Below, piece after piece: positions 9,450 through 18,267 of a stretch of 33,932 nucleotides of DNA. A program made the translations under genes and the position numbers. The DNA comes from Roseburia sp. (GTDB lineage: Bacteria; Bacillota; Clostridia; Lachnospirales; Lachnospiraceae). The notes beneath the pieces are model-generated. The model was not told the origin of the DNA, searched no databases, and was given only the letters and a program-made list of their open reading frames with translations. The stretch spans positions 1 to 33,932 of the forward strand of contig JAMOZS010000028.1 in NCBI GenBank assembly GCA_023667765.1. Reading direction: 5' to 3'. Position 1 is the stretch's first letter. Every line of letters starts with the position of its first letter.

Positions 9450-10869
9450 TACCGGCAACCTCCTCCTCTGTAACGCTCAGCAGGAAGCCGAAGCAGCTTC
9501 CCTTGCCCAGTACACTCTCAATCTCCAGCCTGCTTTGGTGAAGCTTCAATATCTCCGTACAGAGCGCCAGTCCAAGTCCTGCGCCATTATGACTTCTGGA
9601 ACGGGACTTATCCACCATATAGAACGCCTCCGTGATTCTCTGACACTCCTCCTTGGGTATCCCCACACCGTAATCCCTCACCCAAAAGTGATATCCGTTC
9701 TCCTCCTGCTTTCCGGTAATCTCTATCCTGTCCCCCGGTTCGGAAGCCTTACAGGCATTATCTATCAGATTAATCATCACGGTCTTTAACAAATTCAATT
9801 CTCCATAGACCTTCCCCGGCTCATAGGAAAATACAAATGTCATCCGGGAAGCCGTATGGGCGGCATAGACATCCTTTAAATAGGTAAAGATGCTCTCTGT
9901 ATTGATCCACTGCATGTCCACGGCTCCCTTCCTGGTCACAATCAAATCCAGCAGCCTGAAGGCCATGGTTTCCAGACGCTTCCCCTCCGTATAAATATAG
10001 TTGGCAGAAAGGAAATGCTTCTCCTCATCCAGCTTTCTGGAGCGCAAAAGGTCCGCATAACCGATAATCGTAGTGAGCGGCGTCTTAAGCTCATGCGAAA
10101 AGGCCGCTATAAACGCTTCTCTTGCCTGAATCTCTTCCTCCAGCTTATGTATGTTATCCTCCAGCGCGTTGGCCATCTGATTAAAATCTCTGGTCAACTG
10201 TCCCATCTCATCGGAGCTGATAATCTCCGCCCGATACCCGTAATCTCCCTGGCTCATCTGTTGGGCCGCCTTAGTCAGCAGCCGAATCGGCCTGGTCAGG
10301 AAAAAAGAGATAAAGAACATCGCCACCGCATTACAGAGCAGCATTACCGCCGTCACCCTCCGGTATACCGAAAAGCCCTGGGTTCGCTCTGCATACACAG
10401 CCGTCACATCCTTCATAGTCTCCAGATAAAGCTTGCGGTCCAATGTATTAATAAGCGTTCCTGTTCGTATATAATAGCGTTCCTCATCCTGAATCACCTG
10501 ATAAATACGGGTGTTTTCCTGGATATTATCAAAGAAATCCGTATCGGTCACAAAGCCGTCACTGGCATAGAGACGCCTCCCGTTCTCGTCCGAAAGTCTC
10601 AACAACCGGCTGTTTACACCGCCGCCCGCCTCTAAATTAGAGCCTATCTGCTCTATGGTATTGTCCGAAAGCACTTCGTATTTGGAAGGAATATTCAGGG
10701 CCGCCGTCTCAAAAGCAAACTGCAGAATATTGCTCTCGTCCATAGCCTGACTGATTTCCCGATTCATAGAAGTGTTAAACACATAATTGACAAAAAGATA
10801 ACCGCTGATTCCCAGAGTAACCGCCATTATAATAATTGTCCACAATAAAATCTTATAAGAGAATTTCAT
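9436..10869 (-). CDS. Sensor histidine kinase (HAMP-HisKA-HATPase)
   Basis: This is a 477-aa membrane kinase of a two-component system. Transmembrane helices lie near residues 5-28 and 172-192 and bracket an extracytoplasmic sensor of about 140 residues with no recognised ligand motif. A HAMP linker follows, then the HisKA box FSHELKTPLT with phospho-acceptor His259. The ATPase domain shows the N box NLIDNACKAS, G1 DYGVGIP and G2 GAGLGLAL. ATG 10869 is preferred over 10881 because GAGG lies 6 nt upstream of it. It starts 24 nt after the response regulator, which must be its partner, and overlaps the downstream membrane protein. The signal is unknown; the neighbours suggest cell-envelope status. 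Confidence 0.93.
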   Translation of the reverse strand: MKFSYKILLWTIIIMAVTLGISGYLFVNYVFNTSMNREISQAMDESNILQFAFETAALNIPSKYEVLSDNTIEQIGSNLEAGGGVNSRLLRLSDENGRRLYASDGFVTDTDFFDNIQENTRIYQVIQDEERYYIRTGTLINTLDRKLYLETMKDVTAVYAERTQGFSVYRRVTAVMLLCNAVAMFFISFFLTRPIRLLTKAAQQMSQGDYGYRAEIISSDEMGQLTRDFNQMANALEDNIHKLEEEIQAREAFIAAFSHELKTPLTTIIGYADLLRSRKLDEEKHFLSANYIYTEGKRLETMAFRLLDLIVTRKGAVDMQWINTESIFTYLKDVYAAHTASRMTFVFSYEPGKVYGELNLLKTVMINLIDNACKASEPGDRIEITGKQEENGYHFWVRDYGVGIPKEECQRITEAFYMVDKSRSRSHNGAGLGLALCTEILKLHQSRLEIESVLGKGSCFGFLLSVTEEEVAGSGKE

Positions 10870-10893
10870 CGTTAACCTCATTCCCGCGCTGCT

Positions 10894-11547
10894 TTATATC
10901 TCCAGTCTGTAGCCCACCTTATACACCGCCACCAGATTATCCTCCCAGCCCATCTTTTTGCGCAGGCGTTGGACATGAAGCTCCAGGGTTCGGCTGTCCG
11001 CCAGATATTCGTCCCCCCAAACCCTTTCATACAGCCTTTCTTTAAACAGAGCAATGTTTTTATTCTGAATGAACAGAACCAGAAGTCCGTATTCCTTATT
11101 CGTCAACGCCACAGGCCGACCGGCCTTTGTAACCTTCCGCGCATCCACATCCACTATCACATCACCCGCCTGCAGCCGTTTTTTCCCTTTGTCAAAGCGG
11201 CGCAGCACCACCTCCACTCTGGCCAACAGCTCCACCACGTCAAAGGGCTTTACCAGATAATCCTCCGCCCCCAGCTTCAAACCCTTTACCCGGTCCTTTA
11301 CCTCATGCTTTGCCGTAATAAAGATAACCGGTATCTTCAGCGGCCGAATATACTCCATGATATCATAGCCGTCCGCCCCCGGAAGCATGATATCCAATAA
11401 AATCAAATCAAAATTATCCTTCTCTATCAAATCAATCGCCGCAAGGCCGTCCTGCACGGATGTACAATCGTATCCCGCCGAGGAGAGATTGATATCTATC
11501 AAATCACAGATTGGCTTCTCGTCATCCACAATCAGAATCTTTATCAT
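10894..11547 (-). CDS. OmpR-family response regulator
   Basis: This 217-aa transcription factor has a receiver domain with the acidic pocket DD (residues 8-9), phospho-acceptor Asp52 in LLDIMLPG, the switch threonine in FITAK and the lysine in LVKPFD. A C-terminal winged helix (about 122-217, with ALTNKEYGLL and ADSRTLELHVQRLRKKMGW) binds DNA. The start at 11547 has AAGGAAG 6 nt upstream. It pairs with the adjacent kinase and probably regulates this envelope gene set, although no operator repeat could be assigned. Confidence 0.95.
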   Translation of the reverse strand: MIKILIVDDEKPICDLIDINLSSAGYDCTSVQDGLAAIDLIEKDNFDLILLDIMLPGADGYDIMEYIRPLKIPVIFITAKHEVKDRVKGLKLGAEDYLVKPFDVVELLARVEVVLRRFDKGKKRLQAGDVIVDVDARKVTKAGRPVALTNKEYGLLVLFIQNKNIALFKERLYERVWGDEYLADSRTLELHVQRLRKKMGWEDNLVAVYKVGYRLEI

Positions 11548-11615
11548 GTGTAGCTTCCTTTCCGGGCGGCCGCTTAAAACCGGCGGCTTCCCACCTTCTT
11601 CTTTGTTCTGTCGCC

Positions 11616-11636
11616 GACGGCATTCACCCTGCCGTC
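11616..11636 (-). other. Short hairpin between the FG-GAP-like gene and the response regulator
   Basis: A perfect 7-bp inverted repeat (GACGGCA/TGCCGTC, 7-nt loop) follows the upstream gene by a few bases. There is no T-run, so it is not an intrinsic terminator. It may slow 3' decay or tune read-through into the regulator gene. The role is unproven. Confidence 0.5.
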
Positions 11637-11640
11637 CCTA

Positions 11641-12921
11641 TTACTTTTTCTCCAGTTTCCCTGCCGCTATCGCGGCTTCCTTGGAATCCTGCTCCTGCCA
11701 GCCCCAATAGGCTCGTATCCTGATTAACAATTCCTCCATGGTCTCCTGCCCCGTACATTGATAGGTCTTTGCAAAGTCCGTATCTATATCGAAGCCTCCG
11801 GTGCGCTGGTAGTATATATCGCATTTGCTCTCCACAATGCTCTCCCCGTTTTCCCCCTCGTTGCTGTATCTTGCATAAACCACTAAATCCTTCATACCGT
11901 CGCCGTCCATATCCTTGCCGCTCATCCCCCGCAGCGAATAGAGATTGTCATAATCTCCCATGGGCTGAAAGCTCCAGACGATATCTCCCTGCTCATTAAT
12001 CATATATATCATAAACACATCATAATCCGCCATGGAAAATCTCCCCGGCAGCACCTTAAGCCGCCCCAGCTTCTCATAATTGCGCCAATAGCTCTGCTCC
12101 GCGAATACCTGAAAACCGTTTTCCGTAAGCTCCTGCTCCGTGGTAGCCGTATAGAGAAACTCCGCAGAGCAGCCGTCTCTGACAAAGGTTATAATACATT
12201 TGGCGTTTTTGTTCATATCAAAGCGGTTAATCTTATCATTGATGCGATAATCCCTGTAAAAATCCAGACCTTCAAGGCTTCCCTGACCATTCGGAGACTG
12301 AAACAGTACCTCGCCGATTTTATAAAGCTTTCCCGCATAATCCCCCTCCTCCTTCTGACAGCCGGCAATCAGAATAATATCCGTCAGCTCATCTTTGTTT
12401 ACATCCTGAAAGGCCACTGAAATCATATCCGTAATCGGCTGCTCCAGCTTTCCCAAAACCCCGTAATTACAATCCAGCTGATTACATTTGTAGATAATCC
12501 TTCCGGCCCCATCCGCCAGAAAAACAGCGGCTCTGTGACTGTCCTTCTCGATTGCCGTAAAAAAACGTACCGTGGGAACCTGCTGTATAAAGACGGCGTC
12601 CTGACTGCCGATTTCTCCCACATCCTCGGGACGAACCACCTCCGCCGCAATAAGCGCGCCGTCCTGGTCTCTCTCGGGAAGCCAGGTCGTCAGGGGAATA
12701 TCAAACACATGCTTATCCAGAATCTCATACCCCTGCAGGGTGATATCCTCAATCGTCTCAATCTGTTCAAAGCGTTCCTTATAGGCATGATATCTGTCTA
12801 ACAGTTCCTCCTCCCGGCTCTTTGCCCAAACCGCCGAAGCAAGGTAACTCCAGAGAACAACCACACCGGCCGCCAGCCCTAACAGCCTTAAAAAAGACCG
12901 CTCTATTCTCTTGTCCGGCAT
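11641..12921 (-). CDS. Membrane-anchored extracytoplasmic protein with FG-GAP/VCBS-like Asp-rich repeats
   Basis: The 426-aa product has an N-terminal signal/anchor helix (about residues 11-33), then a large extracytoplasmic region. Two Asp-rich calcium-loop-like elements, DVNKDELTD (about 173-181) and DMDGDGMKD (about 337-345), are each followed by a hydrophobic strand (IILIAG, LVVYA). This pattern is seen in FG-GAP/VCBS beta-propeller repeats. No catalytic motif is visible. I chose the ATG at 12921 because GGAGGTGA precedes it; frame starts at 12975 and 12942 lack one. It is the first gene of the two-component cluster, 93 nt before the response regulator, with its own promoter. A role as surface sensor or ligand binder is inferred from position. 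Confidence 0.82.
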   Translation of the reverse strand: MPDKRIERSFLRLLGLAAGVVVLWSYLASAVWAKSREEELLDRYHAYKERFEQIETIEDITLQGYEILDKHVFDIPLTTWLPERDQDGALIAAEVVRPEDVGEIGSQDAVFIQQVPTVRFFTAIEKDSHRAAVFLADGAGRIIYKCNQLDCNYGVLGKLEQPITDMISVAFQDVNKDELTDIILIAGCQKEEGDYAGKLYKIGEVLFQSPNGQGSLEGLDFYRDYRINDKINRFDMNKNAKCIITFVRDGCSAEFLYTATTEQELTENGFQVFAEQSYWRNYEKLGRLKVLPGRFSMADYDVFMIYMINEQGDIVWSFQPMGDYDNLYSLRGMSGKDMDGDGMKDLVVYARYSNEGENGESIVESKCDIYYQRTGGFDIDTDFAKTYQCTGQETMEELLIRIRAYWGWQEQDSKEAAIAAGKLEKK

Positions 12922-12965
12922 TTGCTCACCTCCCTGCCGCATCCCCAAAAACTTACGCTGCAACC

Positions 12966-12994
12966 AGTATAACATTGCTAAAATATTTACTCAA
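12966..12994 (-). promoter_or_regulatory. Promoter of the two-component envelope cluster
   Basis: On the minus strand TTGAGT (12994-12989) and TATACT (12971-12966) are separated by exactly 17 nt, with an extended TG before the -10 box. The predicted start lies about 40 nt before the ribosome binding site of the 12921 gene and downstream of the ackA terminator. Confidence 0.75.
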
Positions 12995-13036
12995 TTCTTT
13001 CCGCGCAAAAAAATAAAATGATGTAAAAATGATGCC

Positions 13037-13076
13037 AAAAAAATCCTGACAGCCAAAAATATCGACTGTCAGGATT
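13037..13076 (-). terminator. Intrinsic terminator of pta-ackA
   Basis: An 11-bp stem (AATCCTGACAG with its complement, 13-nt loop) is followed on the minus strand by a run of T, starting about 27 nt after the ackA stop. It separates the acetate operon from the two-component cluster. Confidence 0.93.
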
Positions 13077-13102
13077 TGCTTTGCTAAGGAAGCGCTAATT
13101 CG

Positions 13103-14302
13103 TTATACCTGTACCAGCTTTACGGTCTCCCTGGCAATGGCCAGTTCCTCATTGGTAGGAATTACCATAACCTTCGTGCGGCTGTCAGAAGTGGTAATTT
13201 CGATATCCAGCCCTCTCTTCTGATTCGCCTCCTCATCCAGCGTAATGCCCAGATACCCCAGATAATCACAGACCATACTGCGCACCAGGGGCCCGTTTTC
13301 CCCTACTCCCGCCGTAAAGCAGATGACATCCACGCCATTCATGGCTGCCACATAGGAGCCGATATATTTTGCCACGCGGTAACAGAAGGTTCTCATCGTG
13401 CGAATGGCATTCTCGTCACCCTTTTCATAACCTGCCTCCAAATCCCGGAAATCGGAGGACAGATTATTCGACAGCCCCAGCACACCGGATTTTTTATTCA
13501 GTACCGTCATAATCTCATCAATACTCTTCTTTTCCTTGTGAGCGATAAATTCCATAATGGCAGGGTCAATATCGCCGCTTCTCGTACCCATAATCAGACC
13601 CTCCAGCGGCGTCAGCCCCATAGAGGTATCCACGCATTTTCCGTTTTTGATTGCGGAAATACTGGCTCCGTTCCCCAAATGGCATACAATGATTTTTAAG
13701 TCCTCATACCTTTGTCCCAGCACCTGTGCCGCCTTTCTGGATACATAGGAATGGCTGGTTCCGTGAAAGCCGTATCTTCTCAGACGGTACTTTTCATAAT
13801 ACTCATAGGGCAATCCATACAAATATGCCTCCTCGGGCATCGTCTGATGAAATGCCGTATCAAAAACCGCAACCATGGGCGTGTCCGGCATCAGCTTCCT
13901 GCAGGCGTTGATACCGATAAGATTGGCCGGATTATGCAGAGGCGCCAGCTCATTGCAGGCCTCGATTGCGGCAATGACCTCATCATTGATGACAGTAGAT
14001 TCCGCAAACTTCTCTCCGCCATGTACAATGCGATGCCCCACAGCCCCGATTTCACTCAGCTCCTTCACCACACCGGTCTTTTCGTTCGTCAGAGCCTCCA
14101 ACACCAGACGAATGGCCTCCGTATGATCCTCCATGGGACTGACCTTCTGTTCCTTTTCACCTCCCGCAGGCGTATAAGTAATCATACTGCCTTCAATTCC
14201 TATTCTCTCACACAGTCCTTTGGCAATACACTTCTCCGTAACCGAATCAATCAACTGGAATTTCAAAGAAGAGCTCCCGCAATTAATCACTAAAATATTC
14301 AT
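13103..14302 (-). CDS. ackA: Acetate kinase
   Basis: AckA transfers phosphate from acetyl phosphate to ADP, yielding acetate and ATP, the last step of the Pta-AckA fermentation branch. The 399-aa length is typical. Motifs include the N-terminal NCGSSSLKF, HRIVHGG, FDTAFHQTMP, GFHGTSHSYVS, HLGNGAS and TAGVGENG of the ASKHA fold. The start at 14302 has GGAG a short distance upstream. It lies 55 nt downstream of pta with no terminator between them, so the two are probably one transcript. A strong terminator follows. Confidence 0.97.
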   Translation of the reverse strand: MNILVINCGSSSLKFQLIDSVTEKCIAKGLCERIGIEGSMITYTPAGGEKEQKVSPMEDHTEAIRLVLEALTNEKTGVVKELSEIGAVGHRIVHGGEKFAESTVINDEVIAAIEACNELAPLHNPANLIGINACRKLMPDTPMVAVFDTAFHQTMPEEAYLYGLPYEYYEKYRLRRYGFHGTSHSYVSRKAAQVLGQRYEDLKIIVCHLGNGASISAIKNGKCVDTSMGLTPLEGLIMGTRSGDIDPAIMEFIAHKEKKSIDEIMTVLNKKSGVLGLSNNLSSDFRDLEAGYEKGDENAIRTMRTFCYRVAKYIGSYVAAMNGVDVICFTAGVGENGPLVRSMVCDYLGYLGITLDEEANQKRGLDIEITTSDSRTKVMVIPTNEELAIARETVKLVQV

Positions 14303-14357
14303 ATGCCTTTATCTCCGTTTTTCGTTTATTATATTTTGGCTTACGTCTCCTATCCGC

Positions 14358-15359
14358 TTATACCAGCTGTGCCTGAACGGCAGTCAACGCCACAACGCCC
14401 ACAATATCCTCCCAGGAGCAGCCTCTGGACAAATCGTTTACAGGCTTTGCGATGCCCTGCAGCATAGGACCGTAGGCTTCCGCGCCGCCCAATCTCTGTA
14501 CCAGCTTATATCCGATATTGCCCGCATCCAGATTAGGAAAAATCAATACATTGGCCTTGCCGCCCACTACGCTGCCCGGAGCCTTCGACTTTGCCACACC
14601 GGGAACCAGCGCCGCATCTGGCTGCAATTCACCGTCCAACGTAAGATGAGGATAGCTCTCATGGGCAATCCGGGTCGCCTCCACCACCTTGTCCACCAGC
14701 GCATGCTTGGCGCTTCCCTTGGTGGAATGACTGAGCATCGCGATAACCGGCTTGGGACCCACCAGGGATTTAAAGCTTCTGGCCGAGGTATCCGCTATGG
14801 CCGCCAGCTCCTCCGCCGTAGGATCCTGATTCAGACCGCAGTCAGCAAAGATAAAGGTCCCCTCCTCCCCCAGCTCCTTAAATACCGTGTCCATGATAAA
14901 AAAGCCGCTGACCAGCTTCACGCCCGGAGCCGTCTTTAGAATCTGCAGCGCAGGACGCAGCGTATCCGCCGTGGAATGACAGGCGCCTGCCACCATGCCG
15001 TCGGCGTCATTGGCCTTCACCATGACAATACCGAAGGTCAGATAATCATTCAACAGAATTTCTCTCGCCTTCTCCTGTGTCATCCCCTTGGACTTACGGG
15101 TTTCATACAGCAGCTCCACATACTCCTCCAGTTCGGGTGCCGTCCTCGGATTGACCACTTTCACACCGGACAAATCCACCTCCAGCCAGCCGGCGCCGTC
15201 CATTATTTTCTCCTCGCTGCCAATCATAATGATATTGGCGATTCCCTCCTCCAGGATTTTTGCCGCCGCCAGAAGCGTCCTCTTGTCATTAGACTCGGGC
15301 AGTACAATTGTCTTTCTGTCAAGTCTTGCTCTCTCTTTTATCTTATCAATATAAGACAT
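14358..15359 (-). CDS. pta: Phosphate acetyltransferase
   Basis: Pta converts acetyl-CoA and phosphate to acetyl phosphate and CoA. The 333-aa protein is the short single-domain form, without the N-terminal regulatory domain of the enteric enzyme. Family signatures include IVLPESNDKRTL near the N-terminus, DADGMVAGACHSTADTLRP in the middle and ANVLIFPNLDAGNIGYKL in the C-terminal half. The start at 15359 has AAAGGAG about 7 nt upstream. It leads the pta-ackA operon from a well-formed promoter that overlaps the tmcAL promoter. Confidence 0.96.
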   Translation of the reverse strand: MSYIDKIKERARLDRKTIVLPESNDKRTLLAAAKILEEGIANIIMIGSEEKIMDGAGWLEVDLSGVKVVNPRTAPELEEYVELLYETRKSKGMTQEKAREILLNDYLTFGIVMVKANDADGMVAGACHSTADTLRPALQILKTAPGVKLVSGFFIMDTVFKELGEEGTFIFADCGLNQDPTAEELAAIADTSARSFKSLVGPKPVIAMLSHSTKGSAKHALVDKVVEATRIAHESYPHLTLDGELQPDAALVPGVAKSKAPGSVVGGKANVLIFPNLDAGNIGYKLVQRLGGAEAYGPMLQGIAKPVNDLSRGCSWEDIVGVVALTAVQAQLV

Positions 15360-15422
15360 GATATTCTCCTTTCCCTGCAGGAATTATTTTTCATCTCTTT
15401 TAAATCTTTAGACACATTTTAC

Positions 15423-15451
15423 TTAACAAAATTAACCAAATATATTATACT
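15423..15451 (+). promoter_or_regulatory. Promoter of tmcAL
   Basis: On the plus strand TTAACA (15423-15428), a 17-nt spacer and TATACT (15446-15451), each 5/6 to consensus. It is interlocked with the divergent pta promoter. Confidence 0.75.
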
Positions 15452-15472
15452 AAATACAAAAGTAAGACACAA
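15444..15472 (-). promoter_or_regulatory. Promoter of pta-ackA
   Basis: On the minus strand TTGTGT (15472-15467), a 17-nt spacer and a perfect TATAAT (15449-15444). Its -10 box shares four bases with the -10 box of the opposing tmcAL promoter. Confidence 0.8.
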
Positions 15473-15501
15473 GGGAAAGTTTCACCGGGAAAGGAGATTT
15501 T

Positions 15502-16737
15502 ATGAGGGTAAACGGTATCATTGCAGAATACAACCCTTTCCACAATGGGCATTTCTACCAGCTGAGTCAGTCCAGGCAGTTGACAGGGGCTGATTATACC
15601 ATTATTGCCATGAGCGGTAATTTTATGCAGCGCGGCGAGCCTGCGCTGGTAGACAAATATGTTCGGGCAAAAACAGCGCTTTTGTCCGGCGCTGATTTAG
15701 TACTGGAGCTTCCCGGCTGCTACTCCGCAGCCAGCGCCGAATACTTTGCCCGGGGAGGGGTAGCGTTGTTAGACAAGCTGGGCGTGGTGACAAGCCTCTG
15801 CTTTGGCAGCGAATCCGGCAATCTGGATATCCTTACCTCCATTGCCAGGATTCTGAAGGAAGAGCCGACGGAATACAGCATTGCTCTGAAACAGGGACTG
15901 CAGCGGGGAATGTCTTTCCCTGCCGCCCGCAATCAGGCGCTGCTGCATTATCAGCCAGAGCTTCTGGATTACGAAACCGTACTGGCCACTCCCAATAATA
16001 TACTGGGAATCGAATATATCAAGGCATTGCTCCGCCTGGAAAGCACTATGGAGCCCTACACGATTCGTCGTCTTGGCGCAGATTATCACGACCAGCGTTT
16101 CGGAAGCAGCTGCTGCTCCGCTCTGGCGCTCCGTCAGGCTATTTTGAACGGACAAGCCCCCGAACGGTTGGCCGGACAGATGCCGAAAAACAGCGCCATG
16201 CTGCTTGCGGAGCTGTTAAAAAGCGAAGCCCCCATAGAAAGCAATGATTTTTCGGGTATTCTGCACTATAAGCTGCTGGAGGAACAGGAAAACGGCTTCA
16301 CGGAATATCTGGACGTGAATCAGGAGCTCTCGAATCGAATCTGCAAGAATCTGTATCGTTTCAACAGCTTGAAAGCTTTCTGTGATATTTTAAAGACAAA
16401 GGACATGACCTACACCCGCGTCAGCAGATGCCTGATACATATCCTGCTTGATATCACAAAGGAGGAAATGCGCCAGTACATATCTCTGGGCGATATCCCC
16501 TATGCCAGAGTACTGGGCTTTCGCAGAGAGGCTCAGCCCCTTCTGTCCGCAATCAAAGAAAAAACGGCAATCCCTATTATCACAAAGCTGGCAGATGCGG
16601 AGAAAAACCTTTCCCCCAAAGCCATGGAGCTTTTAAGGGCCGATATCAGACGCAGCAGCATATACGAAAGTACTGCCGCCCGGAAATCAAACCGCCCCAT
16701 GCGAAACGAATTCCAGATTCCTCTGGTGATTATTTAG
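15502..16737 (+). CDS. tmcAL: tRNA(Met) cytidine acetate ligase
   Basis: TmcAL (formerly YlbM, a nucleotidyltransferase-family protein) activates acetate with ATP and makes N4-acetylcytidine at the wobble base of elongator tRNA-Met. The 411-aa protein starts with the family hallmark GIIAEYNPFHNGH (ATP-binding HxGH-like motif, residues 5-17), followed by MSGNFMQRGEPA and CFGSESG. The start at 15502 has AAAGGAG 5-6 nt upstream. It is the only gene on the plus strand. It stands divergently from pta-ackA, whose product acetate is its substrate. A bidirectional terminator follows after about 110 nt. Confidence 0.95.
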   Translation: MRVNGIIAEYNPFHNGHFYQLSQSRQLTGADYTIIAMSGNFMQRGEPALVDKYVRAKTALLSGADLVLELPGCYSAASAEYFARGGVALLDKLGVVTSLCFGSESGNLDILTSIARILKEEPTEYSIALKQGLQRGMSFPAARNQALLHYQPELLDYETVLATPNNILGIEYIKALLRLESTMEPYTIRRLGADYHDQRFGSSCCSALALRQAILNGQAPERLAGQMPKNSAMLLAELLKSEAPIESNDFSGILHYKLLEEQENGFTEYLDVNQELSNRICKNLYRFNSLKAFCDILKTKDMTYTRVSRCLIHILLDITKEEMRQYISLGDIPYARVLGFRREAQPLLSAIKEKTAIPIITKLADAEKNLSPKAMELLRADIRRSSIYESTAARKSNRPMRNEFQIPLVII

Positions 16738-16847
16738 GGAAACGCAGGTTTATGGCAGCTATAGTGGGCACATTAAGAAAATCTCATTTGCCTGCACAGG
16801 TGACAGCTTTGTGATACCCTGCGCAGACTGCCCGCCATAAGCTGTCC
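16738..16847 (+). other. Structured 3' region of tmcAL with inverted repeats
   Basis: About 110 nt separate the tmcAL stop from the terminator. TTATGGC (16750-16756) and GGGCA (16766-16770) can pair with the adjacent TGCCC and GCCATAA (16829-16840), forming a long bulged stem. A second repeat, GACAGCTT/AAGCTGTC, lies at 16802-16809 and 16839-16846. A 20-codon frame starts at the ATG at 16752 with only a weak upstream AGG. I do not recognise an RNA family. Confidence 0.45.
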
Positions 16848-16892
16848 AAAAAAACAGTCCGAATCGGCTTATGCCACATTCGGACTGTTTTT
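16848..16892. terminator. Bidirectional intrinsic terminator between tmcAL and the DUF711 gene
   Basis: An 11-bp stem (ACAGTCCGAAT with its complement, 13-nt loop) has seven A on the left and five T on the right, so it can stop transcription from both sides. The two flanking genes converge here. Confidence 0.93.
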
Positions 16893-16893
16893 A

Positions 16894-18258
16894 TCAGTTT
16901 TTAAAGCTGTGTATCGGCGCAGGTATTCTTCCGCCCCGATTCACAAATGCGTCACAGGAGAATTGGTTGACAGGCATGACTGGCGCATAGCCCAACAGGC
17001 CGCCGAACTCTACCTTCTCTCCCACGTCCTTTCCGATAACCGGAATAATACGCACCGCCGTGGTTTTCTGATTCACCATGCCGATAGCCATCTCATCCGC
17101 AATGATTCCGGAGATGGTGGTTGCCTTTGTATCTCCGGGTATGGCTATCATATCCAGACCTACGGAACAGACACAGGTCATGGCCTCCAGCTTTTCCAAC
17201 GTGAGAGCTCCTGCCGTCACCGCATCAATCATTCCCTGGTCCTCACTGACCGGAATGAAAGCGCCGCTGAGACCTCCCACATAGGAGGAAGCCATCACAC
17301 CGCCCTTCTTTACCTGGTCGTTTAACAGCGCCAATGCGGCCGTTGTACCGGGGGCGCCTGCATATTCCAGACCAATCTCACACAGAATATCCGCCACGCT
17401 GTCACCGATGGCAGGTGTGGGCGCCAGCGACAAATCCACGATGCCAAAAGGAACCTTCAGCATTCTGGAGGCCTCCTGAGCTACCAGCTGCCCCACGCGG
17501 GTCACCTTAAACGCCGTCTTTTTAATTGTCTCGCACAGTACCTCAAAGTTCTCACCCCGAACCTTTTCCAGCGCAGTCTTTACCACGCCCGGTCCGCTGA
17601 CGCCTACATTGATAATCCTGTCAGCCTCCGTGACGCCGTGAAACGCCCCTGCCATAAAAGGATTGTCATCCGGCGCATTGCAGAATACCACCAGCTTTGC
17701 ACAGCCCAGGGAATCCTCCTGCTTCGTATACTCGGCAGTCTGTTTGATAATATCACCCATCAGCCTCACTGCATCCATATTAATACCGGTACGGGTAGAA
17801 CCTAAATTCACGGAGCTGCACACCCGCTTTGTAGCGGCAAGCGCCTGAGGAATCGAGCGTATCAGAAGCTCGTCGGCCGGGGTCATGCCCTTGCTGACCA
17901 AGGCCGAATAACCTCCGATAAAATTGACGCCCACCTCATGAGCCACCTTATCCAGCGTACCTGCAATACCGACAAAATCCTCCGGCGTCCTGCAGGCCGC
18001 CCCTCCCACCAGCGCAACAGGAGTTACGGAAATCCGCTTATTCACAATAGGCACGCCAAACTCCCGGGTAATCTCCTCTCCGGTCTTTACCAAATCCTTT
18101 GCCGCATCATATATCTTCTGATAAATCTTCTCGTTTAACCGTTTCAAATCACTGTCAATGCAGTCCAGAAGGCTGATACCCAATGTAATGGTACGCACAT
18201 CCAGATTCTCCTTCTCAATCATTGCATTGGTCTCTAATACTTCAAATATATTTATCAT
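16894..18258 (-). CDS. PFL family protein (DUF711, UPF0210)
   Basis: This 454-aa cytosolic protein belongs to the UPF0210/DUF711 family, which is related in fold to pyruvate-formate-lyase-like proteins but has no assigned reaction. Recognisable family stretches are [12 protein letters not shown] at the N-terminus, [29 protein letters not shown], the Gly-rich [13 protein letters not shown] and a C-terminal [12 protein letters not shown]. The start at 18258 has a GGAGG that overlaps the stop of the preceding ACT gene, so the two are co-translated. The fixed pairing with a GcvR-like ACT protein is common in Firmicutes and suggests a shared, still unknown, regulatory or metabolic role. Confidence 0.9.
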   Translation of the reverse strand: MINIFEVLETNAMIEKENLDVRTITLGISLLDCIDSDLKRLNEKIYQKIYDAAKDLVKTGEEITREFGVPIVNKRISVTPVALVGGAACRTPEDFVGIAGTLDKVAHEVGVNFIGGYSALVSKGMTPADELLIRSIPQALAATKRVCSSVNLGSTRTGINMDAVRLMGDIIKQTAEYTKQEDSLGCAKLVVFCNAPDDNPFMAGAFHGVTEADRIINVGVSGPGVVKTALEKVRGENFEVLCETIKKTAFKVTRVGQLVAQEASRMLKVPFGIVDLSLAPTPAIGDSVADILCEIGLEYAGAPGTTAALALLNDQVKKGGVMASSYVGGLSGAFIPVSEDQGMIDAVTAGALTLEKLEAMTCVCSVGLDMIAIPGDTKATTISGIIADEMAIGMVNQKTTAVRIIPVIGKDVGEKVEFGGLLGYAPVMPVNQFSCDAFVNRGGRIPAPIHSFKN

Positions 18259-18267
18259 GGCAGCCTC

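Noticed and set aside
10893..10894. WalRK system
   Set aside because: The kinase lacks an evident PAS domain and the gene set lacks yycH/yycI, while walJ lies elsewhere; the pair is a generic OmpR-type system. The coordinates mark the gene boundary only.
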